DNA from: Methylocystis sp. L43
GTDB taxonomy: Bacteria > Pseudomonadota > Alphaproteobacteria > Rhizobiales > Beijerinckiaceae
DNA length: 64,000 bases
Assembly: GCF_015709525.1 (NCBI RefSeq)
Contig: NZ_JADNRA010000035.1
Coordinates: 292,483-356,482, forward strand
Direction: 5' to 3'
Shown here: in pieces, positions 18,788 to 28,393 of the stretch
How the letters are laid out: the number at the start of each line of letters is the position of its first letter
How positions within the stretch are numbered: position 1 is the first letter of the stretch
Program-made: the position numbers and the translations under genes
The notes under the pieces: generated by a model
Told to the model about the DNA's origin: nothing
Databases searched by the model: none
The model's input: the letters and a program-made list of their open reading frames with translations, nothing else

Positions 18788-19662
18788 TCGGCGCTTTCAC
18801 GCTGGCGGTCGCCTTCGCCGCCTTCCTCTTCGTCTACTGGTTTTCCGGACCGAGCCAGCTTGGCCGGCAGGAAACGTTCCAGATTGTCTTCACAGCGGTT
18901 TCAGGGCTGACCCGCGGCTCCTCGGTGCTGTTCAACGGCGTGAAAGTCGGCGAGGTCACGCATCTTGGCATTTCCGAACAAGATCCGAGCAAGGTCGACG
19001 TGCTCGTCAGGATCGACAGCAGAACGCCGGTCAAGACCGACACGCGCGCGCGTCTCGAGACGCGGGGCTTTACGGGCGTTTCCGACGTCCTGCTCGTCGG
19101 CGGCACGCCCGGCGCGCCGCCTCTGACGGCGCAAGTGGGCCAGAAGTATCCCCAAATTCAGGCGGAGCGCTCCGAAATCCAAAATCTGCTGGTCAACGTT
19201 CAAAGCCTGTCGAAGAAGGCCGCCGACGTCCTCACGAAACTCGACAAGCTCATTGACGATAATGGTCCGGCCATCACCGCGACGCTCAAGAACGCTGAAA
19301 CGGTCAGCAAGACGCTCGCTGACAACTCCGCTTCGATCACGACTTTCATCCGCGACGCGTCGGACGTCGCACGATCGCTTAAACCGGCGGCGGCGCGGCT
19401 CGATCAGCTGCTTGCGGCCGGCGAAAAGACGATCAAGGCGATTGATCCCAAGCAGATCAAGGCGATCGCCGGCAATATCGCCGGGGCCTCGGAACGCATC
19501 AACCGTTTCGCCGGGAGGGGGCTGCGGGAATATGAACAGCTTGCGGTGGATGGGCGCAAGGCCGTCGACACATTAGATCGCACGCTGCGTTCCGTTGAGA
19601 AAAACCCCTCACAATTCATCTTCGGGCCGTCTCAGTCCGTGCCGGAATATCAGGGCCGCTAA
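18760..19662 (+). CDS. mlaD: MlaD-family (MCE domain) periplasmic lipid-binding protein
   Basis: 300 residues. One N-terminal helix (residues 7-27, YALIGAFTLAVAFAAFLFVYW) anchors the protein. A MCE domain follows (residues about 40-120): VSGLTRGSSVLFNGVKVGEVTHLGI, then the ETRGFTGVSDVLLVGG stretch. The C-terminal half is helical, as in long MlaD proteins that form hexameric tunnels. It overlaps the end of mlaF and is followed 96 bp later by the lipoprotein gene. Confidence 0.93.
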   Translation: METRANYALIGAFTLAVAFAAFLFVYWFSGPSQLGRQETFQIVFTAVSGLTRGSSVLFNGVKVGEVTHLGISEQDPSKVDVLVRIDSRTPVKTDTRARLETRGFTGVSDVLLVGGTPGAPPLTAQVGQKYPQIQAERSEIQNLLVNVQSLSKKAADVLTKLDKLIDDNGPAITATLKNAETVSKTLADNSASITTFIRDASDVARSLKPAAARLDQLLAAGEKTIKAIDPKQIKAIAGNIAGASERINRFAGRGLREYEQLAVDGRKAVDTLDRTLRSVEKNPSQFIFGPSQSVPEYQGR

Positions 19663-19758
19663 ATCAATCCAAGGCGTGGCTTTAAGCGGATGCGCGGATC
19701 GTTTAGAAGGACGACGCGCCCGACGGGGCGCGCGGGCGAAATGGGGCGATGGGTCGGC

Positions 19759-20355
19759 ATGAAACTGAAGGCGTCCGCTGCGACGCGACGGAAAGTCGTG
19801 CAGGCCACGGCGATCGCATCGCTTGCGTTTCTCGCGGCCGCCTGCGCCCAAGCGCCTCGCGAGACGTTCGATCTGACGAGCGAAACGGGCGCTTTGCGGA
19901 GCGTCGCGTTGCGCAGCGGCCCGGCCGTCTTCGTGCCTGAACCCGCAGCGATCGCGCCGACCTCCTCGGATCGGATTGTGGTTCGCGCCGGCGATGACAG
20001 CGTCGCCGTTCTTCCCGGCGTGCAGTGGTCGGAGTCGATGCCGCGTCTTTTCCAGCGCCGCTTGATTGAAGCGCTGCAGCAGTGCGGTCTTTCAGCCTCT
20101 TCCAATTTTGGCGCGCAAACAAAACTGCAGACGGACGTGCGGCGCTTCGAGATCGACCTCGCCCGCAATCTCGCCGTCATTGAAGTTTCCGTCCAGCTCG
20201 TCGACTCGGGCGGGGGCCGGGCGAAGGCGGCGCGGATTTTTGTCGAAGAGGCGCCGGCCCCGGAACACACCGGCTCGCCAGCGGCGCGGGCGCTCAGCGA
20301 CGCGGCCGCGCGTATCGCGCTGCGCATCGGCCAATGGACGCGCGCCCGGTTATAG
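19759..20355 (+). CDS. ABC-type transport auxiliary lipoprotein (PqiC/DUF330-like)
   Basis: 198 residues from ATG 19759 (alternative ATG 19741). A lipoprotein signal ends in the lipobox LAAAC. The mature part shows YQLR-type features: FDLTSETG, PGVQWSESMPRLFQRRLIEAL and LQTDVRRFEIDL, matching the auxiliary lipoprotein family found beside MlaD/PqiB proteins. It probably forms the outer-membrane end of the lipid tunnel. Last gene of the mla operon. Confidence 0.85.
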   Translation: MKLKASAATRRKVVQATAIASLAFLAAACAQAPRETFDLTSETGALRSVALRSGPAVFVPEPAAIAPTSSDRIVVRAGDDSVAVLPGVQWSESMPRLFQRRLIEALQQCGLSASSNFGAQTKLQTDVRRFEIDLARNLAVIEVSVQLVDSGGGRAKAARIFVEEAPAPEHTGSPAARALSDAAARIALRIGQWTRARL

Positions 20356-20378
20356 CAAGGCCGGCGGGGCGCACCCGT

Positions 20379-21185
20379 TCAGTCCTGGATCGAACCTTCC
20401 CACAGCATGATGTTCAGGCACGCGAGAAACGCGCCGCTTTGGGACGCCGCTTTAGACGCGCTCGACCACTCTTCCGCTTCGTCTCGCGTCAAGACGCCCG
20501 CGGACACGCAATTCTCCGTCACGCGCGTGAGGTCGAAGATGATCTCCGCCGCGTCGAGGCTTCTGACAATGAGCGCATGCGCCCTGCAGCCGATGTTTTC
20601 GACGCCGCATTTTTGGAGCAGAACGCCGATCTCTCGGCCGATGTAGGGATTGGCGAAAGACTTCTCCCATAGGCCCGCCAGCTTCGCCCCGGTTTCGAGT
20701 TTCCCGTTGTAGACGAAATATGTTCCCCAGTCGGGCTCGGCGACGACGATTCTGCCGCCCTTGCGCGTCACCCGGACCATTTCGCGCAGCGCCTCGATGG
20801 GGGCGCTGATGTGCTGCAAGGAGCGATCGATCCGAACGCCGTCGAGCTGGCGATCGCCGAAGGGGAGGCTGCGGGAGTCGCCGCCGACGAAAAACGCATT
20901 CGGAAGCCCCCGCGCCCGCTCTCGCGCCAGGCCAAGAAAGCCATGCGCCGAATCGAGCCCGAAGACGTCGGCGCGCGGGAAACGCCGCGCGAGTCCGATG
21001 ACGTCGAAGCCGACGCCGCAGGCCACATCCAATATCTTGCTGTTTCCGGATATTTGCAGCGCGTCCCAGGTCTCTTGCTTGTAGCGCTTGAAAAAAGGCG
21101 TTTCATTCATGAAATCGAGACAGCCGGTCAGCTCCGACCGCAGCGCGCCATCCGCGTTCCGGAAGCTTAAAGCGATGTCTGTCAT
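20379..21185 (-). CDS. SAM-dependent class I methyltransferase
   Basis: 268 residues. SAM site ILDVACGVGFDVIGLARRF (motif I) with the acidic end of strand 2 in VFGLDSA. Later motifs are GVRIDRSLQHI and VTRKGGRIVVAEPDWG. UbiE/menaquinone-type fold, but substrate cannot be assigned. The C-terminal third is helical (LDAAEIIFDLTRVTENCVSAG), resembling methyltransferases of polyketide or quinone modification. Convergent with the mla operon, with 24 bp between their ends. Confidence 0.85.
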   Translation of the reverse strand: MTDIALSFRNADGALRSELTGCLDFMNETPFFKRYKQETWDALQISGNSKILDVACGVGFDVIGLARRFPRADVFGLDSAHGFLGLARERARGLPNAFFVGGDSRSLPFGDRQLDGVRIDRSLQHISAPIEALREMVRVTRKGGRIVVAEPDWGTYFVYNGKLETGAKLAGLWEKSFANPYIGREIGVLLQKCGVENIGCRAHALIVRSLDAAEIIFDLTRVTENCVSAGVLTRDEAEEWSSASKAASQSGAFLACLNIMLWEGSIQD

Positions 21186-21410
21186 CTGCGCGTCTCTTTC
21201 GGCGTTTGCCGCTGAATGGCCTACGGTCGCGCGCGTCGGGAGGGGCTAGCGCCGCAAACGGACGGGTGCTAACTGAACGGCGACAATTTGGGCAGCGCTG
21301 GCGGCGCAACCGCACGACGCGCGGAAGAACAAGCGGCCCGCGGCTTCCTGCTTCAAGCACAGTCGGGAGCGCCGCGAAAGTCGCGCATGCATGAGGAAGA
21401 GACAGGCGTC

Positions 21411-21800
21411 ATGGCGAAGATGAGCTTTGAGGATGCTGCGACCCGCTATGGCGCGGAGCCGGGGGGCGGCGCGCCGACAAAGGTCAAGATCACCTTCGTC
21501 GATTCTCAGGGTCAAGCCCGATCCGTCGAGGGCGAGGTTGGTTCGACCGTGATGGAGACAGCCCGGCGCAATGATATCCCCGAGATCGCCGCGGAATGCG
21601 GCGGCGCCTGCGCCTGCGCCACCTGTCACGTCTATGTCGATGAAAAATGGGCTGAAAAAACCGGCAAGGCGTCGCAGATGGAGGAGGATATGCTCGACTT
21701 CGCCTTCGACGTGAAGCCGAATTCGCGGCTGTGCTGCCAGATCACCGTAAGGCCGGAACTCGACGGGCTGGTCTTAACCACCCCGGCCCAGCAAGGCTGA
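21411..21800 (+). CDS. [2Fe-2S] ferredoxin, adrenodoxin type
   Basis: 129 residues from ATG 21411, with GAGGAAGAG upstream; an ATG at 21387 is an alternative. Cluster ligands are visible in CGGACACATCH (C-x5-C-x2-C) and the distant RLCCQI. The FDX1-type spacing and the acidic helix MEEDMLDFAFDVKP suggest electron delivery to cytochrome P450 or Fe-S assembly. A ferredoxin reductase gene follows 179 bp downstream. Confidence 0.92.
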   Translation: MAKMSFEDAATRYGAEPGGGAPTKVKITFVDSQGQARSVEGEVGSTVMETARRNDIPEIAAECGGACACATCHVYVDEKWAEKTGKASQMEEDMLDFAFDVKPNSRLCCQITVRPELDGLVLTTPAQQG

Positions 21801-21958
21801 CGCGCAATTTTTCCAGACTGCGGCCGAGCGGGTTTGAATCTCTCGACAAATGCGATAGACGAACCGAACAGGGCGGCATTTGAAGCCGGCCGCCGTGCAA
21901 CAGGCGCGCGCAGCGCCGGCCGGCGACGCGAACGGCGTCTTCGATCTTCGGCGTTTGA

Positions 21959-23029
<1,071 letters not shown>

Positions 23030-23067
23030 CGCCGGCCGACGCTGAGACGTCCACCGCCGTCGTCGAT

Positions 23068-23757
23068 GTGTTTTGCATCGACGTCGCGCAGATCGCCGAC
23101 GACGAATGGCCGAAGCTCGCTGCGCTTCTCGACGAAGCCGAAACAGCGCGGGCGGCGCGTTTCGCTTTCGAATCCGATCGCCGCGCCTATGTCGCCGCAC
23201 ATGCGCTGTTGCGCGCAAGCCTTTCCGAGCGCGCAAAAAGGATTGCGCCCGCCGCGTGGCGATTCGGCGCGACGCCGCACGGCAAGCCTTTCCTGGCGTC
23301 GCCGCGCACCTGCCTTGACGTGAGCCTGTCGCATACCCGGGGCATGGCCGCCGTGGCGATCGCGTCGGGACGCGACGTCGGCGTCGACGTCGAATCGTTT
23401 CTCAGGCCGCGAGACGCCCTGAAGGTGGCGGAGCGTTTTTTTGCGCCCGAAGAGGCGGCGGTCGTGCGCGCCCAATCCGATCCAGAGTCGCAAAGCGAGG
23501 TTTTCTTTGCGATCTGGACTCTCAAGGAGGCTGTATTGAAGGCCGACGGGCGCGGGTTAACGGGCGGGCTCGACAGCTTTGTCGTCAATTTGTCGCCGCT
23601 CGCCGTTAGCAGCGATTCCGGCGAGAGTTACGGCGTTGAGCAGTGGCGGCGCGCAGGTTTCTTCATCGCCGCGGCGGCGCGCGGCAAGGTCAATTTCCGC
23701 CTCATGGAAACGCACGCGGCCGCGCTGATCCAGGCTGCCGATTCATTTGAAGCCTGA
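23068..23757 (+). CDS. 4'-phosphopantetheinyl transferase (Sfp type)
   Basis: 229 residues; transfers phosphopantetheine from CoA to carrier proteins. Motifs: GKPFLA, VSLSHTRGMAAVAIA, GVDVE (Mg2+ binding) and FFAIWTLKEAVLKADGRGL (WTLKEA core). The GTG at 23068 is the only normal start codon available in this frame; translation could begin further upstream from CTG. It overlaps the next frame at 23747. Sfp-type size suggests polyketide or siderophore-like carrier proteins elsewhere. Confidence 0.9.
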   Translation: MFCIDVAQIADDEWPKLAALLDEAETARAARFAFESDRRAYVAAHALLRASLSERAKRIAPAAWRFGATPHGKPFLASPRTCLDVSLSHTRGMAAVAIASGRDVGVDVESFLRPRDALKVAERFFAPEEAAVVRAQSDPESQSEVFFAIWTLKEAVLKADGRGLTGGLDSFVVNLSPLAVSSDSGESYGVEQWRRAGFFIAAAARGKVNFRLMETHAAALIQAADSFEA

Positions 23758-23812
23758 GCCCGGCGCGCTAGTTGTGTCGCGGGTTCTCCTGGCGCATGCA
23801 TTGGAGGGGTTT

Positions 23813-24400
23813 ATGACTGGCTTGTTGCTCATCGTCTTGTTCTACGGCGCCGCTTTGCTCGCACTGGCCGTTTACCTCCAACCGGATAGTTTCGTGGTGC
23901 GGCGCGAGGCGGTCATCAATGCGCCGCCGCGCCAGGTTTTTGCCGCGATCAACAATCTGCGCAATTGGGAGTCTTGGTCACCCTGGGCGAAACTCGATCC
24001 AAACGCTGAAATCCAATATGAGGGACCCGCAGCGGGCCCCGGCGCCGCCTTCGAATGGTCCGGCGACAAGAATGTCGGCGCGGGGCGCATGACCATCGTC
24101 GACAGTCGACCGAGCGAGCGCGTGGATCTGAGGCTCGATATGCGCAAGCCCTTTGCGGCGGCTAATGACGTGACCTTTTTTCTCGCTCCCGACGGCGAAC
24201 TGACGAAAGGTCGCTGGCTCGCGCGCACGCTGGGGTTGGGCGGCGACTCCGCAGCGCATAAGACTCATGTCGTTTGGAGCATGTCCGGCAACGTCAGCCT
24301 CGCGAGCAGGGCGATGAACATCTTCATGAGCCGCGAAAAGATGATCGGCGACACGTTCGAGAAAGGCCTTGAAAATCTTAGCGCGCATCTCAGCAAATAG
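23813..24400 (+). CDS. SRPBCC-family protein with N-terminal membrane helix
   Basis: 195 residues from ATG 23813, preceded by GGAGGGG. A single N-terminal helix (LLLIVLFYGAALLALAVYL) is followed by a START-like domain: VINAPPRQVFAAINNLRNWESWSPWAKLDP, EWSGDKNVGAGRMTIV and WSMSGNV, matching polyketide-cyclase/dehydrase-like SRPBCC proteins. Binds a hydrophobic ligand; specific role unknown. Upstream in-frame ATG 23747 overlaps the previous gene and lacks a ribosome site. Confidence 0.8.
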   Translation: MTGLLLIVLFYGAALLALAVYLQPDSFVVRREAVINAPPRQVFAAINNLRNWESWSPWAKLDPNAEIQYEGPAAGPGAAFEWSGDKNVGAGRMTIVDSRPSERVDLRLDMRKPFAAANDVTFFLAPDGELTKGRWLARTLGLGGDSAAHKTHVVWSMSGNVSLASRAMNIFMSREKMIGDTFEKGLENLSAHLSK

Positions 24401-24582
24401 CGTCAGGCCTCTAACCGCGCCGGCTCTTGCGTCGCGCGCTGCGAAACGCCATCTGGAGGGCGGCCGCTAGATTCATAGAGCGCTCGGCGCGAAAAACCGG
24501 CTTCCACTTTTTCGCAGCGCTCTAGGCGCTCTGCGACTTCCGCGGCGCGACGCGCCATGATTGATGCAGGTGATTGACTCGC

Positions 24583-25287
24583 ATGACCGAAATGTTCGAG
24601 GCCGCTTTGGCGGCGCTGCGCCAGATCGTGACGCCGCCGTTCCGCGCGGTCCTCGTCAAGAGTCTGGGCATGACGTTCCTGTTGCTGGCGCTCGCCTGGG
24701 TGGGTCTCGATAAGCTCGCCATGTCCTTCGTGATGGTCGAGCATCCTTGGCTGCGGACGGCGCTGACCTATGCGACGGGCGCCGGACTGTTCTTCCTGAT
24801 GGCGTTTCTCATCGCCCCCGTCTCCGTGCTGGTGTCGGGATTATTCCTCGACGATCTCGCCGATCACGTCGAAGCGGATCTTTATCCACCCGGACAGCAC
24901 GGTCGCGCCATTCCGGCGACCCAGGCGATTTTCATGGGCCTGCGCTTCGCTGGAATTTCGGCGATCGTCAATTTCTTTGCGTTGCTGCTGCTCTTCGTGC
25001 CGGGAATAAACGCGGCGGCCTTCCTCCTCGCCAACGCCTATCTTTTCGGGCGCGAATATTTTCTCTTCGCCGCGACGCGCTTTCGTTCGCTGCAAGAATC
25101 GGAGGCGTTGCGCCGTCGCCATGCGCTATGGCTCTTCCTCGCCGGACTGTTCATCGCCGTCTTCGTCGCGACGCCGGGGCTGAATGTGCTGACGCCGCTC
25201 TTTGCCGTCGCCTTCATGACTCGCATCCATCGGATGCTGCCGCCACGCCCGCGTGGGGAAACGACGCAGTCCGCCCGCGGGCCCTAG
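24583..25287 (+). CDS. CysZ/EI24-family membrane protein
   Basis: 234 residues with about five hydrophobic segments (LVKSLGMTFLLLALAWVG, TYATGAGLFFLMAFLIAPVSVLVSGLF, LRFAGISAIVNFFALLLLFVP and others). EI24/CysZ marks include the DDLADHVE segment after helix 2, NAYLFGREYF and the RR-HALWLFLAGL block. CysZ imports sulfate in enterobacteria, but in alphaproteobacteria this family has no confirmed substrate. Divergent neighbours; convergent with the NDUFA9-like gene, with an 18-bp gap. Confidence 0.85.
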   Translation: MTEMFEAALAALRQIVTPPFRAVLVKSLGMTFLLLALAWVGLDKLAMSFVMVEHPWLRTALTYATGAGLFFLMAFLIAPVSVLVSGLFLDDLADHVEADLYPPGQHGRAIPATQAIFMGLRFAGISAIVNFFALLLLFVPGINAAAFLLANAYLFGREYFLFAATRFRSLQESEALRRRHALWLFLAGLFIAVFVATPGLNVLTPLFAVAFMTRIHRMLPPRPRGETTQSARGP

Positions 25288-25304
25288 TTCAGAACGCGAC
25301 GTCG

Positions 25305-26336
25305 TCAACGCGACGCGGATTCGCCCAGCCGCTGCGTCTGATATTGCCCCACCTTGCGAAAGCGGTAGAGGTAGGTCGGCACGATCGACTCGATCGATTG
25401 CGGATCGGCGATCCCGAGACCTTGAAGCGTGCGCGAGTCGGCCTTCGCCGCGTCGCTGACGACATTGTCGTGCTTGAGCAATTCGACCTGATCTCGCGTC
25501 ATGCGCAGGAGCTTCGGGAAAAGGCCTAGCGACAGCTTGGTCAGCATCTGCGTCACGCTGGCCATAAGCTTGCCGGTTCCGAAGGAGAGTTTCAGGATTC
25601 GGCGCTGGCGCTGCGTCACCTTCAGAACATAGCCGACGATCTCCGCGAAGCTTTTGATCTCCGGACCGCCGAGTTCATAAGCGACGCCGGGCTGGGCGCG
25701 GCCGGCGAGCGCGATCGCCACCGCGTCGGCGACGTCGCCGACATAGACCGGTTGGAATTTCGTCTCGGCGCCGACGATGGGCACGACAGGAAAGTAGCGC
25801 GCCATGGTGGCGAAGCGATTGAAGAAATCATCTTCCGGGCCGAAAATCACGGAAGGGCGCAGGATGACAGCGGAAGGAACCGCCGCGAGCACGGCGGCTT
25901 CGCCCTCGGCCTTGCTTCGCCCATAGGCTGAGGCCGACTGCGGATCGGCGCCGATGGCGGAGATGTGGACGACATTGTCGATGCCGGCGGCTTTCGCCGC
26001 CTCGGCGATCACACGCGCCCCGCCGGCCTGCACGGTCGAGAATTTCTGCGCGCTCGTTTCGGCGAGAATTCCCACCAGATTGACCACGGCCGAGGCGCCC
26101 TGCAGGGCAGCCGCGATCGATTGAGAATGGCGTACATTCGCCTGTACCGCCACCACCTGGCCGACGCGGCCGAGCGGCTGAAGAAAGAAGGCCAGGTCGG
26201 GTCGCCGGCAGGCGACGCGCACGCGCCAGCCGTCGCGCGCCAGCGCCCGGACGACGTAACGGCCGACAAAGCCGGAGCCGCCGAACACCGTCACCACCCG
26301 TCCTTCGCCAATGGTCTGGTTATTGTCGCCGATCAT
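25305..26336 (-). CDS. Complex I NDUFA9-like atypical short-chain dehydrogenase
   Basis: 343 residues from ATG 26336 (GGAG upstream); longer starts add a low-complexity Arg/Ala/Pro extension. NAD(P)-binding TVFGGSGFVGRYVVRAL, VNLVGILAE, VHISAIGADPQSASAYGRSKAEGE (Tyr-x3-Lys present) and ILRPSVIFGPEDDFFNRF match the NDUFA9/NAD-epimerase family. In bacteria these proteins often act in quinone biology or as NAD(P)H-binding assembly factors. Its upstream end lies 155 bp before the tRNA-Leu promoter. Confidence 0.88.
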   Translation of the reverse strand: MIGDNNQTIGEGRVVTVFGGSGFVGRYVVRALARDGWRVRVACRRPDLAFFLQPLGRVGQVVAVQANVRHSQSIAAALQGASAVVNLVGILAETSAQKFSTVQAGGARVIAEAAKAAGIDNVVHISAIGADPQSASAYGRSKAEGEAAVLAAVPSAVILRPSVIFGPEDDFFNRFATMARYFPVVPIVGAETKFQPVYVGDVADAVAIALAGRAQPGVAYELGGPEIKSFAEIVGYVLKVTQRQRRILKLSFGTGKLMASVTQMLTKLSLGLFPKLLRMTRDQVELLKHDNVVSDAAKADSRTLQGLGIADPQSIESIVPTYLYRFRKVGQYQTQRLGESASR

Positions 26337-26479
26337 CGCGATTTGCTCCGCTTGCGCCGCGCCGGCTCCCGCCGGAAAAATGCTCGCTAAGGCTCTAGCG
26401 AAATTTGACGACGAAGGAAATGCGCGAGGCGGGCCCCGCCGCGACCGGGACGGCCATGCGGTTTTGGGAAAAGCGCGCA

Positions 26480-26509
26480 TTGACACGGGGCGTCCGCTGC
26501 CCCTATGAG
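26480..26509 (+). promoter_or_regulatory. Promoter of the left tRNA-Leu gene
   Basis: TTGACA at 26480-26485 and TATGAG at 26504-26509, separated by 18 bp, ending 11 bp before the tRNA. Only the -10 element is inside the duplicated 115-bp block; the -35 is unique to the left copy. Confidence 0.7.
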
Positions 26510-26605
26510 ACGCGCTCTAAGCCCAGGTGGCGGAATTGGTAGACGCGCTGGTTTCAGGTACCAGTGGTGAAAGCCGTGGAGGTTCGAGTCCTCTCCTGGG
26601 CACCA
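26491..26605 (+). repeat. Left 115-bp direct repeat (attL side)
   Basis: Identical to 38956-39070. Holds 30 bp of upstream sequence and the whole tRNA-Leu including CCA. The left and right flanks of the two copies differ completely. Confidence 0.95.
26521..26605 (+). tRNA. tRNA-Leu (anticodon CAG), left copy
   Basis: 85-nt cloverleaf: acceptor GCCCAGG/CCTGGGC, D arm with the leucine-type AATTGGTAGA, anticodon stem CTGGT/ACCAG with loop TTCAGGT (CAG anticodon), long variable arm TGGTGAAAGCCGT typical of type II tRNAs, T arm GGTTCGAGTCC, encoded CCA. Integration target of the downstream island. Confidence 0.96.
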
Positions 26606-26663
26606 GGTAACTGGTGTTTCGCTTTTAGTAGCAATGACTTAGGCAAGCTTTGGTCGCTCTTTC

Positions 26664-26683
26664 GGTGATACGAAGGGCGATAC
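26664..26683 (+). repeat. Putative integrase arm-binding pair, left end
   Basis: GGTGATAC (26664) and GGCGATAC (26676) in direct orientation, 12 bp apart, 59 bp inside the left tRNA. The same 12-bp-spaced pair is present at the other island end (38835, 38847), as expected for arm-type sites of a tyrosine recombinase. Confidence 0.5.
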
Positions 26684-26687
26684 ATCA

Positions 26688-27917
26688 GTGCGTCGATATG
26701 CCTTCTCTGAAGGATGTTTCTCCGTCTCCGTTCGCTATCTCACCTCAAGTCGCGATGGCGTCTTCTGGTACTACCGGCGCATCCCTACGGCAGCGAAAGC
26801 GAACCTCGGACTCACTGCCAATTTCGTTCGAGTGAGCCTCAGCACTCGGGATCGGTCCGCGGCGATACGCAGGATTGCGGAGGTCAACTCCAAGTATGAG
26901 GCTCAATGGGCGTCTGCTTCGGCCAAAGCCCGAACGGAGGAACACCTCACACTGTGGACACTGCTCTCTCAGCAGCCCGTCACTCAGACAGCGACAACAA
27001 GCGGCTCATCCTCTGAAGTTGCGGCCATCGTCGCCAATCCGGCTTCTCTTCTCCTCAGTGAAGCCCTGAACCTCTATCTGTCTCAACATCCAAAGGGCGA
27101 GAGCAAACGCTTGAGGCAGAACGCCCAGCTCTCCATCGGCTACGTTATCGACGCGATAGGCGACCTTCCCTTGGACCGTTATACGAGACAGAACGCCCTG
27201 GCAGTGCGAGACGCATTGCTCGCGAAGAGCAAGACGACCTCAGTCAAGCGGCGCTTCAACACGATCAACGCCGTTTTCAACGCGACCAACCACGAACACG
27301 CCCTGAAGCTCAACAATCCCTTCTCGGCGATTCGTATTGCAAACCTCGGTAACGACGCTGCGAAGCGGGAGGAGTTCACCCTTGAAGAACTCAAGACCCT
27401 CGCAGACGCTTGCCGACAGATGGCCGACGACAGGCGCTTCATCATTTCGATGATCTTGGACACCGGTGCTCGGCTCGGTGAGATCGTTGGCTTGCGAGCG
27501 TCTGACGTGTTTCTCTACGCTCCAGTGCCTTACATCCACATTCGGCCCTTCAATGGGAGGAGCCTGAAGACCACAAGCAGCGAACGAAAGGTTCCGCTTG
27601 TTGGTGAGGCTCTGTGGGCGGCAAACCGAGCGATTGAGGGTAAGGACCTCAGTGGACCGTTGTTCCCGGACTACGGGCCTGTGAAGGCCGACAGCGCCAG
27701 CAACGCCCTCAATAAGTGGCTCAGGGAGCGCCTCGGCATACCGAAGACCATGCACGGGCTGAGGCACACAATGAGGACAAGGATGAGGGTGGCTGCAATT
27801 CCAGAGGAGATTCAGAACCGGATTGGTGGATGGGCCGAAGGAGCCTCGGTCAGCCGTGGTTACGGCTCATACCCGCTGGAATTGCTCAAGGAGCATTTGG
27901 AGAAGGTCGTCAGCTAG
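26688..27917 (+). CDS. int: Tyrosine recombinase/integrase of the island
   Basis: 409 residues. Catalyses site-specific recombination at the tRNA-Leu site. Residues about 115-215 form the SAM-like core-binding domain (LLLSEALNLYLSQHPKGE...). The catalytic domain (about 228-409) shows R262 in DTGARLGEIVGLR, the HGLRH box (H356, R359), a G-W pair in RIGGWAEGAS and nucleophile Y392 in SRGYGSYP. The start is GTG at 26688 with GAAGGG upstream. It begins 83 bp after the tRNA and reads inward, the usual place for an integrase of a tRNA-targeting island. Confidence 0.93.
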   Translation: MRRYAFSEGCFSVSVRYLTSSRDGVFWYYRRIPTAAKANLGLTANFVRVSLSTRDRSAAIRRIAEVNSKYEAQWASASAKARTEEHLTLWTLLSQQPVTQTATTSGSSSEVAAIVANPASLLLSEALNLYLSQHPKGESKRLRQNAQLSIGYVIDAIGDLPLDRYTRQNALAVRDALLAKSKTTSVKRRFNTINAVFNATNHEHALKLNNPFSAIRIANLGNDAAKREEFTLEELKTLADACRQMADDRRFIISMILDTGARLGEIVGLRASDVFLYAPVPYIHIRPFNGRSLKTTSSERKVPLVGEALWAANRAIEGKDLSGPLFPDYGPVKADSASNALNKWLRERLGIPKTMHGLRHTMRTRMRVAAIPEEIQNRIGGWAEGASVSRGYGSYPLELLKEHLEKVVS

Positions 27918-28393
27918 CGTTGGCTTCTCGTCTTCAACTTTCACGAATCTATAACACATTAACGATTATTAACCTTTGCTTTGTAGTTCGCCATATCTGT
28001 AGATCCTTATCCGGTTTTTGGTTGTGGAATCATGGCTGGAGGGCCGTAAGTAAACGCCGGTCGACCAGCCTCCACATGGCCCCAGAATGAGTCAGAGAAG
28101 GCCGCGGGTGAGTCCTTCGCGCGACCCCGCCCCACACCGCCACCTCCAACAGCTAAAGCTCGCCTGTGACTCTCTACGGCCGTCTCTCGTCCAAGGAGGT
28201 CCAGAGCGCCTTCGCAGCCAATGTCAGGAAGTATTCCGGCTCCAGCGTCGCAAAAGTGTTTCCCGTATACTAATGTATTCAACTGCTACACTTCTCACTC
28301 CCCAACCTTCTATCTCCCTAGTGTAACCATTGTCACTGAGGTTACTCAAGTAACCTTAGGATGCTCAGTCATATAGAATGGGGGGAGAGAAGG
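27918..28393. other. Non-coding region of the island
   Basis: 476 bp between the convergent integrase and polymerase-like genes. No convincing gene. An 18-bp near-palindrome, AGGTTACT-CA-AGTAACCT (28339-28356), lies 38 bp from the end of the polymerase-like gene. It has no T run, so an operator or processing site is as likely as a terminator. Confidence 0.45.

Noticed and set aside
28166..28273. 35-codon frame from GTG in the island intergenic region (YGRLSSKEVQSAFAANVRKY...)
   Set aside because: Composition is protein-like, but no ribosome site and an in-frame stop directly upstream. Could be the tail of a lost gene.
28339..28356. Palindrome AGGTTACT-CA-AGTAACCT
   Set aside because: Real symmetry but no T run or second copy; cannot be assigned as terminator or operator, so kept only within the region entry.
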